33,132 nt of DNA from Candidatus Woesearchaeota archaeon (GTDB lineage: Archaea > Nanobdellota > Nanobdellia > Woesearchaeales > GW2011-AR15): positions 1 to 33,132 of the forward strand of contig JAFGJW010000013.1 in NCBI GenBank assembly GCA_016928835.1, given 5' to 3'. Below the pieces are notes generated by a model. It worked only from the letters and a program-made list of their open reading frames with translations, was not told the DNA's origin and searched no databases. This document shows positions 9,584-16,242 of this stretch, one piece after another (within the stretch, counting starts at the first letter, position 1; each line of letters begins with the position of its first letter). The position numbers were made by a program, and so were the translations under genes.

Positions 9584-11569
9584 TTGGACAAAATAAAGTC
9601 TTATTGTAGCAGTATATCAAATATTCTGGATGAGGTTCAAGTTTATTATAATTATAAAACACAATTAATTAATGACCTAAAAACACTGGATAAGCAATAT
9701 CAGAGAGGAGACTTTAATTACAAAACCTATATCTCAATTAGGAGCAAATTATTAGCACAGCAGTCAAAAAATGAATGTTTGGAAGACTACGATTCTTATA
9801 TTGATGTGCTGTTGCGGAATGCAGACCATCTTAATGCACAGCTGCTTTCTCTTATCTATAATGATAATACACATGAGGATATAAAAACATTCCCTAAAAA
9901 AGTCCAAAAATCTGTTATTACAACAAAAAATCTACCTTTATTAAAAGACTTGAAGATGGGAGAAGGGGATGTTAGATTAAGAAGGCAAAAAATGAGTAGG
10001 GTTATGGAGATTCCCTCTCACAATGCTATTGAGAAAGAGTTAAGAGGTCGTCTGGCAAAGGATATAGAAATGAAAGATGTATCTCCACTTGACTGGATGC
10101 CTGATAGAAATATGAGTGTGCCGGTTCCGAGCGGGATTCAGCAAGATATGCCCATTCCATTTGATGAAGATAAAATAAAGAGTATGAGTGCAGCTGTTAA
10201 ACCTAAACTAAACAGGGTATCTGATACACTTGATCTTGAACCCACTCTGAGGGAGGATTTGGACAGTAGAGATAAGGAACCACAAAAAATTGCTGAGAAG
10301 ATAGTGCCCCTGCCTGGACCATTGCCATTAGAGGATGTGCCTATTCCGAGACCACATAAATTAAGGTTTCCCAAAAATTTGATTTATGCTTTCCAGTCAA
10401 AAGAGAAACCGATTCTTGAAAAAATTGAAAGCAAGGAGCATGTGACTATGCAGAATATATTGAGTCTGGATTTTATAAGGTATTTATTCTCTAAAGATAA
10501 ACAATTGGATTACATAGGCAGAGAAACTAAGCTGGCTCCTTCTATATTCTTATATGAAGAGGATATGGTGGGAGGAGAGAAATGGCAACCCAGCAAAACA
10601 GAGGTCTTGGATCCTTTCCTACTTCAAAAGCAAGTAAAAGAAATAAAGAGTCTTATATCAATGAAAAAGCCGGCTATATATAAACCAAGTTCGCTGGGAT
10701 ACTTTGCCAATATAACTGTGAGAAGAATAAGCATATATTTTATTGAAAAATTTCCAGATTTTTTCAAAAAACTCTACCAATCACTTCGTTTCTCAAATGT
10801 AAAAATACTCTCGAACACTTATATCAATATCATGATGTTATTTACACTAATTGCATTGGTTTTCAGCATTCCTATTTTCACAGTATATTTTTCCTTGAAG
10901 GGTGCTTCTGTCATTGGTATTATCTTTAAGACACTGGGGATGACATTAATTACATCCATAACAGTATTTTTTGGCATGTATTATTATCCTTTTGCCAGAA
11001 TAAAAAGCAGGCGCCGTTCAATAAATACTAACCTCCCTTTTGCCATAGATCATATGTCCTCTGTTATTGCATCAGGTGTTGCGCCTGTAACTATGTTTAA
11101 GCTTATAAGTGCATCAAAAGAATATGGAGAAGTTTCTATTGAGATAGCTAAAGTGACCAATTATATTGAAGTATTTGGCTATGATGTGCTTACAGCAATT
11201 AGAGCTGTTGCAGCATCCACGCCGTCAGATCAATTGAAGGAATTTTTTGATGGTCTTATCTCAACTATAGAGACCGGTGGCTCACTCAAAGATTATCTGT
11301 CTCAGAAGTCAAAAGAGGCGTTGCTTGCATACAGGCTTGAAAGGCAGAAATATGTAGAGTCTATTTCAACTTATTCGGATATATACACAGGCGTTCTAAT
11401 AGCGGCGCCATTATTTTTTGTGACTGCGCTCTCACTAGTAAGTATGCTGGGTGGCAAGATTGGCGGAATGGATATTAATGTTTTGATTACATTTGGTACT
11501 TATGTTATAATACCTGTATTAAATGTCATTTTTATTTTCTTCCTTGAAGTGACACAACCAGAAGTATGA
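9584..11569 (+). CDS. FlaJ/TadC-type platform protein with long cytoplasmic N-terminus
   Basis: This 661-residue protein carries the membrane platform of the filament machine. The C-terminal part has hydrophobic segments near 412-437, 442-468, 606-630 and 636-657, flanking a T2SSF-like cytoplasmic domain (about 480-600). The first ~400 residues are soluble. They start with a charged helical region, then a proline-rich segment (about 165-265, MPVPS/PLPGPLP-like) and a folded-looking stretch. That extension is longer than in ordinary FlaJ and may be a regulatory or docking arm. The start is TTG at 9584, with GGGGGAGG at 9567-9574. The stop overlaps the next gene, which encodes a second platform protein. 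Confidence 0.88.
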   Translation: MDKIKSYCSSISNILDEVQVYYNYKTQLINDLKTLDKQYQRGDFNYKTYISIRSKLLAQQSKNECLEDYDSYIDVLLRNADHLNAQLLSLIYNDNTHEDIKTFPKKVQKSVITTKNLPLLKDLKMGEGDVRLRRQKMSRVMEIPSHNAIEKELRGRLAKDIEMKDVSPLDWMPDRNMSVPVPSGIQQDMPIPFDEDKIKSMSAAVKPKLNRVSDTLDLEPTLREDLDSRDKEPQKIAEKIVPLPGPLPLEDVPIPRPHKLRFPKNLIYAFQSKEKPILEKIESKEHVTMQNILSLDFIRYLFSKDKQLDYIGRETKLAPSIFLYEEDMVGGEKWQPSKTEVLDPFLLQKQVKEIKSLISMKKPAIYKPSSLGYFANITVRRISIYFIEKFPDFFKKLYQSLRFSNVKILSNTYINIMMLFTLIALVFSIPIFTVYFSLKGASVIGIIFKTLGMTLITSITVFFGMYYYPFARIKSRRRSINTNLPFAIDHMSSVIASGVAPVTMFKLISASKEYGEVSIEIAKVTNYIEVFGYDVLTAIRAVAASTPSDQLKEFFDGLISTIETGGSLKDYLSQKSKEALLAYRLERQKYVESISTYSDIYTGVLIAAPLFFVTALSLVSMLGGKIGGMDINVLITFGTYVIIPVLNVIFIFFLEVTQPEV

Positions 11570-12465
11570 AATTCAAAAGAATATATCTTTTTGGCATTGG
11601 CCTGGGCTTGGCAATTTCACTACTTGATATACTTTTATTTTTGGGAACAAGATGGTTCATCCCATTATTAATAATTTCGGTTACAATAGCTTGGGGTCAT
11701 TTCTGGTTTGATTTTTTCTTGGAAGGGCAGAAGCAGAGGGAGCTTGAAATAAGATTCCTTGATTTTGTTAGGAACCTGGCAGGAGCAATTAAATCCGGCA
11801 TGCCGGTACCAAGAGCAATCACCCATGTTTCCAAGATTAATTATGGTGCGCTTACACCTTATGTGACTAAACTTGGATACCAGGTGGGATGGTCAATACC
11901 TGTGCATAAAGCCCTTATTTTTTTTAGCAACAGCACGAGGAATGATGTAATCAAGAGATCTGTTTCGACTGTGATTGAGGCAGAGCAGTCGGGCGGCAAC
12001 ATGGAGGATGTTTTAGAGTCTATTACAAGCTCTCTTGTGGAGATAAAAAAGATTAAAGAGTCACGCAGAGCGAGCATTCATTCCCAGGTTATTCAATCAT
12101 ATGTCATCTTTTTTGTATTTCTTGGGGTTATGCTGGTTATTCAGAACTTATTAGTGCCATATTTGCTCGGCCAGGAGCAGTCCGATGCTTTTACCGGCGG
12201 ATTAGGTTTGGGAACAGGCCCACAGTCATCCTCTCTTGTCTTGAGTGTTGATATAAAATTTGACTCCTTTGCATCTTTCATTGTCACATTATCAAGATGG
12301 TTTGTCTCTTTAAGAGGGATTTTCATAATGCTTAGCCTTATTCAGGGTTTTTTTGCAGGAGTGATTGTTGGCAAGCTTGCAGAAGGGGATTTGACATCAG
12401 GATTAAAACATTCGTTAATCTTAATGACTATAGCATTCTTTATTATGACCTTATTTGGGACTTAG
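11566..12465 (+). CDS. Second FlaJ/TadC-type platform protein
   Basis: This 299-residue membrane protein has N-terminal hydrophobic segments (about 5-25 and 29-50) and a T2SSF-like cytoplasmic domain (about 55-170) with the characteristic FLDFVRNLAGAIKSGMPVPRAI and EAEQSGGNMEDVLESI stretches. Further membrane segments lie near 175-195, 251-270 and 283-299. It overlaps the first platform gene by 4 bases (ATGA). Tandem platform proteins are usual in Tad-like systems and in several archaeal pili, where they form a heteromeric base. This is the last gene of the + strand operon. Confidence 0.9.
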   Translation: MKFKRIYLFGIGLGLAISLLDILLFLGTRWFIPLLIISVTIAWGHFWFDFFLEGQKQRELEIRFLDFVRNLAGAIKSGMPVPRAITHVSKINYGALTPYVTKLGYQVGWSIPVHKALIFFSNSTRNDVIKRSVSTVIEAEQSGGNMEDVLESITSSLVEIKKIKESRRASIHSQVIQSYVIFFVFLGVMLVIQNLLVPYLLGQEQSDAFTGGLGLGTGPQSSSLVLSVDIKFDSFASFIVTLSRWFVSLRGIFIMLSLIQGFFAGVIVGKLAEGDLTSGLKHSLILMTIAFFIMTLFGT

Positions 12466-12593
12466 TTCTTTTTTGATTTCTTATTTCTATCTGCAAGGCT
12501 CAGCAGGTAAATAAATATGCCAAGGCATACAAGAAAGAGCCCGACTCCCAAAGGCGAGCCCCAGTTTGCAGGACTAAATAATGCTTCTATCAT
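12462..12593 (-). CDS. 43-residue single-pass membrane microprotein
   Basis: On the - strand an ATG at 12593 opens a 43-codon frame with a good ribosome binding site, GAGGTG at 12599-12604. The product starts MIEALFSPANWGSPLGVG, continues as a hydrophobic helix (about residues 17-34) and ends in a strongly basic tail (DRNKKSKKN), the profile of a small inner-membrane protein with its C-terminus inside. Its stop codon overlaps the end of the platform gene by 4 bases in the convergent direction. No family recognised. The codon content and ribosome binding site make it unlikely to be random. Confidence 0.65.
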   Translation of the reverse strand: MIEALFSPANWGSPLGVGLFLVCLGIFIYLLSLADRNKKSKKN

Positions 12594-12735
12594 GTTTGCA
12601 CCTCATTTATATTAAAAACTATTTGGTTATAAAATTGTTTTGATTTTTTATGGTGAATTTTAAGTAAGTGATTAAAAGAGACCGAGATAACCAAAGCAGT
12701 TGCTTGAATCAGCTTTTATAGTGTGATATATGTAT

Positions 12736-12749
12736 AAAAATTAAAAAAA
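12736..12749 (-). terminator. T-tract terminator after the cysteine-protein operon
   Basis: On the - strand, T-rich tracts separated by AA begin about 15 bases after the stop of the gene at 12764-13021. Such tracts are the usual archaeal intrinsic terminator, and no hairpin is needed. The rest of the gap (12594-12735) holds only AT-rich sequence and candidate TATA motifs for the microprotein. Confidence 0.55.
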
Positions 12750-12763
12750 TAAGAAATCAAGTC

Positions 12764-13021
12764 TTATCTTATAGCATTCTTCACTGCATCCGACCAGTCA
12801 GCATTGCTTGTTCCTGCCAGTGGCATACCATTAGGCATCATATTTACAGGGACGTTCTGCGGACCGCCTAGTGCTTTGCTCACCTTTTTTCTTACACATT
12901 CATTCTGTTTGTCTCCTTTGCAGTACATATTTACAAAACCCTGCAAAGCCATCTTCTTGTCTTCATCTGTTTCATATTCCTTAAAAAATGCACATGTTGC
13001 CAAGTTTTCACAGTCTGCCAT
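12764..13021 (-). CDS. Four-cysteine small protein, copy B
   Basis: This 85-residue protein has C4-x5-C10 in MADCENLATCAFF and C34-x7-C42 in MYCKGDKQNEC, followed by VRKKVSKALGG and a VPVNMMPNGMPL segment. The pattern C-x2-L-x2-C-x-FF ... YC-x-G-x5-C-x-R resembles, from memory, a widespread uncharacterised small protein family often found beside bacterial sensory genes. The four cysteines could bind a metal or act as a redox switch, but this is inferred. A GAGGTGA ribosome binding site precedes the ATG, and copy A lies 18 bases upstream. The two share blocks of 57 and 58 identical bases. Confidence 0.85.
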   Translation of the reverse strand: MADCENLATCAFFKEYETDEDKKMALQGFVNMYCKGDKQNECVRKKVSKALGGPQNVPVNMMPNGMPLAGTSNADWSDAVKNAIR

Positions 13022-13039
13022 TTACTTCACCTCATTATC

Positions 13040-13300
13040 CTAGCTATTAGCAATTGCTTTTACTTCTGCTGGCCAATTTGAATCAGATGTTCCAAGAATT
13101 GGTTTTCCGTCTGGTTTCATATTTACTGGAACATTTTGAGGCCCACCTAATGCTTTGCTCACCTTTTTTCTTACACATTCATTCTGTTTGTCTCCTTTGC
13201 AGTACATGTCTACAAAACCCTGCAATGCTTGTTTTTTTGCTTCGTCTGTTTCATATTCCTTAAAAAATGCACATGTTGCCAAGTTTTCACAGTCTGCCAT
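13040..13300 (-). CDS. Four-cysteine small protein, copy A
   Basis: This 86-residue protein is nearly identical to copy B through residue ~60, with all four cysteines conserved (C4, C10, C34, C42). It differs mainly at the last ~20 residues, where a G-T-S-x-x-W segment remains. A GGAGG site precedes the ATG. It sits directly downstream of the Cache-HAMP receptor on the same strand, 100 bases away, with a perfect palindrome and a mini-ORF in the gap. The strong conservation with a variable tail suggests a shared cysteine-based core and a tail-specific partner or target. Confidence 0.85.
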   Translation of the reverse strand: MADCENLATCAFFKEYETDEAKKQALQGFVDMYCKGDKQNECVRKKVSKALGGPQNVPVNMKPDGKPILGTSDSNWPAEVKAIANS

Positions 13301-13303
13301 TTG

Positions 13304-13339
13304 CTATGCCTCCATTGTTAAGATAATAAGGTGATTCAT
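13304..13339 (-). CDS. Possible 11-codon leader ORF
   Basis: On the - strand ATG at 13339 opens an 11-codon frame (MNHLIILTMEA) that ends with TAG three bases before the ATG of the four-cysteine protein copy A. It has its own AAGGTGA ribosome binding site (13346-13352), which lies in one arm of a perfect palindrome while the start codon lies in the other. It could couple translation to an upstream signal, or be accidental. There is no protein evidence beyond the ribosome binding site. Confidence 0.25.
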   Translation of the reverse strand: MNHLIILTMEA

Positions 13340-13352
13340 AATGAATCACCTT
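13328..13352. promoter_or_regulatory. Perfect 12-bp palindrome upstream of the four-cysteine genes
   Basis: AAGGTGATTCAT and its exact reverse complement flank a single central base. As RNA it folds into a strong hairpin about 30 bases before the copy A start codon and about 50 bases after the receptor stop. It is not followed by a T-run, so it is a weak candidate for a terminator. An operator, an RNA processing or stability element, or a translation switch fits better. Confidence 0.6.
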
Positions 13353-13400
13353 TATTGATTTAATCTGTGGTTTGTCTTGTCTAAAGAGCATAATACTCTC

Positions 13401-15005
13401 TTATTCTTTCTTCTTATGTTCCTTTTTTTCTCCTTTCAAATACTTTATTGCACCCACTAGCAAATTCATTGTCATCCCAATCTCTTCTACTTCGTCACCT
13501 GTTTTTATTTCAGGTATTTTTGCATCTAAGTCTCCGTCAGCAATCTTTTTCCCTGCTTTTGTCATCTTTGATAATGGATCTGTTATCCCTTTGGCAAAGA
13601 GTAAACTAACTGCAACCACAATTATTATTGTGACTAATGTTATCATGAAAATTGTATTCTGAGTGCCCATACCTTCTGTTTTTAATTTTATATCTTCTCT
13701 TGCGTCATCAGCAGGTTTTGTAATCTCTCTGACAGGTACAACAAGAGCAACAGACCATCCTGTCGTTGGAATTGGTGCATAAGTGAAGTATATATCTTCA
13801 TTTATTGCTGGGCAATTGAAGACTTCTGAACCCTGCTCGCCATTAATCATCTTTTCAACAACATCAGGTTGTTTGCATATGTCTCTGAGATCCATTCCTC
13901 TTTTGTCAGCACTTGGGTGTGCAATTACTTTTCCTTTATCATCAATCATCAGCATGTAGCCTGTGGCGGCATATTTAACGTCAACAACATATTCTGATAA
14001 AGTATCCCAATCTATGGGGAATTCAATAAATGCCACCATCTTAGATCCTGAGTTATCAAATTCGCTATATATAGGATGTATTACCTTAACTACATCTGAT
14101 CTAGTACAAGCCTCTGTTGACCATACCGGCTCAACTTTACCATTGTCCCTCAGAACCCATGGGCTTTTGCAGTAATAAGAGTTCCCTATACCATTTGATG
14201 CTGTATGGAACGGCTCCTCTCCAGGTCTTGAGTAAGTAAATTCTACTGCACGGTTTCTATCTCCCCAATAACCCATCCTTGCATTAGCTATTCTTTTATT
14301 TGAATCAATAATAAATTTTGCAGGTTCAAATACAGTCATCTTCTCTTTAATTCTTTCCTGCGCATCCTCATCAAGAAGTTCAAACATGAAATCTACTAAT
14401 GCAAACCTGTTCCCCTTTGTAAATATGGCTTTTCCAACAACAGAATGAAGGTCAGACCATAATTCTTTTTCTATCATAAACCTAGGAAAGAACCTATCTT
14501 TATCCTCGGAAGGGTTAAGGTTTGGGAAATTGCTATTCAAGAGAGCTGTAAGCACTTCATCCAACTTTGCTTTTTGCTCCTTGTCTAACATCTCTAATAG
14601 TTTATTGTACTTTTCATTTTGAATAGTTCCATCAAGAATTCCTTGAAGTTTTGCCTTATTTGTGTGTTCTGGCCAGTCGCTTGTTGCCCAAAAAGCAAAC
14701 GATTCTCCTGAATATTCAACATATTTTAGGTTAGGATTTTCATAGATACTGTGAATTTCTCTGGCCAATCCTTCTAGAGTTCTCTCAGTCTCTTGAAAGA
14801 ATTCATTAATTTCAGTAGCTCGCTCATCTGTGACAGCTCTCATATTGTTTTCTGCTTGATGCATCAATGCCTGCGCACTTACATCTGCAACATCTGAACC
14901 GAGTTTTTTAGCATCGTTTAGAGCTAGGTAGCCTACAATAAATAATGGCACCACTGTTAAAAAAAGCATAATTGCCAAAAGTTTTTTTACAATAGAAATT
15001 TTCAT
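13401..15005 (-). CDS. Cache-HAMP transmembrane receptor lacking an output domain
   Basis: This 534-residue protein has one membrane helix at about 8-30, a ~420-residue outside region, a second helix at about 450-474, and a HAMP linker at 475-524. It then stops in a lysine-rich tail (KGEKKEHKKKE). The outside region looks like a double-Cache ligand sensor: a long N-terminal helix, then a membrane-distal part, then a GYMLMIDDKGKVIAHPS motif typical of the second Cache half. No methyl-accepting, kinase or cyclase domain follows HAMP, although such modules normally do. The ribosome binding site is AAAGGAGGAC. It sits in an operon between small cysteine proteins, which may carry the signal. Family assignment is firm, mechanism unknown. 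Confidence 0.9.
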   Translation of the reverse strand: MKISIVKKLLAIMLFLTVVPLFIVGYLALNDAKKLGSDVADVSAQALMHQAENNMRAVTDERATEINEFFQETERTLEGLAREIHSIYENPNLKYVEYSGESFAFWATSDWPEHTNKAKLQGILDGTIQNEKYNKLLEMLDKEQKAKLDEVLTALLNSNFPNLNPSEDKDRFFPRFMIEKELWSDLHSVVGKAIFTKGNRFALVDFMFELLDEDAQERIKEKMTVFEPAKFIIDSNKRIANARMGYWGDRNRAVEFTYSRPGEEPFHTASNGIGNSYYCKSPWVLRDNGKVEPVWSTEACTRSDVVKVIHPIYSEFDNSGSKMVAFIEFPIDWDTLSEYVVDVKYAATGYMLMIDDKGKVIAHPSADKRGMDLRDICKQPDVVEKMINGEQGSEVFNCPAINEDIYFTYAPIPTTGWSVALVVPVREITKPADDAREDIKLKTEGMGTQNTIFMITLVTIIIVVAVSLLFAKGITDPLSKMTKAGKKIADGDLDAKIPEIKTGDEVEEIGMTMNLLVGAIKYLKGEKKEHKKKE

Positions 15006-15032
15006 TTTTAACTGTCCTCCTTTTTTGATATC

Positions 15033-15206
15033 TTATATATTATCAAATTCTTTAGCCTTGTCCTCTCCTAACAATCCTTTTACTTTTTCTCTGCATTTTT
15101 GTACACAATCTTCTTCACTCATAGAATCCACCAAAGCAGCAGTAGCAGGACCAAAGAATTTAGACATCAATTGCTTGCACTTATCTTTCTTTGAAATGTT
15201 TGTCAC
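15033..15206 (-). CDS. Small cysteine protein heading the receptor operon
   Basis: The core ends in a helical segment with ALVDSMSEEDCVQKCREKVKG and LLGEDKAKEFDNI. There are three cysteines, two as C-x3-C. The start is ambiguous. GTG at 15206 (57 residues) lies inside the best ribosome binding site AAGGTGA, while an in-frame ATT at 15197 (54 residues) lies at normal spacing. A longer frame reaching TTG 15245 would run into the promoter and is unlikely. The receptor gene follows after 27 bases. No family confidently recognised. Its position and cysteines tie it to the same putative sensing system. Confidence 0.7.
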   Translation of the reverse strand: MTNISKKDKCKQLMSKFFGPATAALVDSMSEEDCVQKCREKVKGLLGEDKAKEFDNI

Positions 15207-15247
15207 CTTTTTTAATAGTATATATCTAAATATTCTGGAAAACAAAA

Positions 15248-15258
15248 CTTATAAATAT
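15248..15258. promoter_or_regulatory. Shared, near-symmetric TATA box between divergent genes
   Basis: The sequence CTTATAAATAT is a good archaeal TATA element in both directions. Its centre is about 27 bases from the + strand ATG at 15280, predicting a leaderless HxlR-type transcript. Read leftward, a start near 15225 would leave room for the AAGGTGA ribosome binding site of the small cysteine gene. A second leftward TATA-like stretch lies at 15219-15230. Confidence 0.6.
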
Positions 15259-15278
15259 GAGTTCACAATTTAGAACTC
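15259..15278. promoter_or_regulatory. Palindromic operator candidate
   Basis: GAGTTC (15259-15264) and GAACTC (15273-15278) form a perfect inverted repeat around an 8-base AT-rich centre. The site lies between the TATA box and the start codon of the HxlR-type gene and just upstream of the leftward promoter. A dimeric regulator bound here would block the rightward promoter and could also affect the leftward operon. Confidence 0.65.
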
Positions 15279-15279
15279 T

Positions 15280-15651
15280 ATGGATAAAATAAAAGACTGC
15301 CCAATACTGAAATATCATTATTTTCTAGGGAGGAAATGGACCTACCCTATTCTCTTCCATATGAAAGAAAACCAGGGATATGCCTTTAGTGATTTTATAT
15401 ATATTACAAATCGAAAAATTAGCAGATCACTTTTGCTGTCTTTTTTGAATGAATCCATTTCTCTTTCGATTATAAAAAAAAAGAACCAGAGATATATGTT
15501 AACAAAACTTGGCTTAGAATTAAAAAAGGAATTTATTGAAATAAAAGATAGGTTGTTAAAACATCATATACTCCCACATAATATATGCAGTTTAAAGTGT
15601 TTGATCAATAGAGAAAGAGATTGTATCCTTACAAAATCCTATATAAAATAA
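15280..15651 (+). CDS. HxlR-type winged-helix regulator with extra cysteines
   Basis: This 123-residue protein follows the HxlR pattern: an N-terminal cysteine (C7 in DCPI), LGRKWTYPILFHM, a FSDF..ITNRKISRSLLLSFLNES recognition region, then KKKNQRYMLTKLGLELKKEF. HxlR family members are DNA-binding dimers that often sense electrophiles or oxidants through the N-terminal cysteine. Three further cysteines (C103, C107, C115) lie in the C-terminal tail and could bind metal or form disulfides. The gene appears leaderless, and a palindrome abuts its start codon, suggesting autoregulation and control of the divergent receptor operon. Confidence 0.8.
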   Translation: MDKIKDCPILKYHYFLGRKWTYPILFHMKENQGYAFSDFIYITNRKISRSLLLSFLNESISLSIIKKKNQRYMLTKLGLELKKEFIEIKDRLLKHHILPHNICSLKCLINRERDCILTKSYIK

Positions 15652-15663
15652 GCCAGTTTTATT

Positions 15664-16200
15664 TTATTTAATCAGTGTTTCTAGTTCATAAGCTTCTATA
15701 TCTATTCTATCAAATATTTCATTTTCCAGATAATAGAACAATTCTTTTACTTTCTGCCAGTCTTTGTCGCCTTTTAAATTATATCTCTTTTCTAGGTAAC
15801 TAAACCTCTCTTTTAAAGAAACAATCTTGTCATGATTAACTCGTTTATCAGCATAATTAACTATTTTTTCTTCCCAGCTATTTAGGCCGACTAATACTTC
15901 ATATAACATGTGCTTCTTTACCAAGTTAGCTAGCTCTGGATATTTCCCTGTTAAGAATGATTCTCCATCCACGCCATGGGTTGCTTTTTTGTTTTTTTTT
16001 ATTTCATCCCATTTCTTGATATCATGGAGCAGAGATGCTTTCTCAACTAATTCTACGTTTATTTTAATACCTTTTTCTATTAATTTCGTGGCAAGAAGAA
16101 CAGCTATTTTAGTTACAATAACAGAATGTGTAATAATATTTTTAGGAGTACCTTCTTTTTTTAATAATTCAAAGCATTCTTCTCTTGATGGAAGGTTCAT
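15664..16200 (-). CDS. HD-domain phosphohydrolase
   Basis: This 178-residue protein has a complete HD metal-site pattern: H25, H59-D60 (LLHDIKKW), H75, H97 and D118 (NYADKRV). The family hydrolyses phosphate esters, often of nucleotides. The substrate cannot be told from sequence. The ATG at 16200 lies about 28 bases from a TATA element, so the transcript is probably leaderless and independent of the response regulator gene upstream. It converges on the HxlR-type gene with a 12-base gap. Confidence 0.85.
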   Translation of the reverse strand: MNLPSREECFELLKKEGTPKNIITHSVIVTKIAVLLATKLIEKGIKINVELVEKASLLHDIKKWDEIKKNKKATHGVDGESFLTGKYPELANLVKKHMLYEVLVGLNSWEEKIVNYADKRVNHDKIVSLKERFSYLEKRYNLKGDKDWQKVKELFYYLENEIFDRIDIEAYELETLIK

Positions 16201-16223
16201 ATTCCGGACGTATAAGTTATGGA

Positions 16224-16231
16224 TTTATAAA
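16224..16231 (-). promoter_or_regulatory. TATA box of the HD-domain gene
   Basis: TTTATAAA read on the - strand is centred about 28 bases upstream of the ATG at 16200, the spacing expected for a leaderless archaeal transcript. No ribosome binding site is present. Confidence 0.6.
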
Positions 16232-16242
16232 ACTATATAATA

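Noticed and set aside
12804-13263. Open frames on the + strand opposite the four-cysteine genes
   Set aside because: The two are antisense to near-identical copies, in different frames and with unrelated products. The - strand genes have proper ribosome binding sites.
13374-13400. Weak hairpin (AAGAG/CTCTT) after the receptor stop as a terminator
   Set aside because: The stem is only 4-5 bp with a wide loop and no T-run. Readthrough to the four-cysteine genes is more likely.
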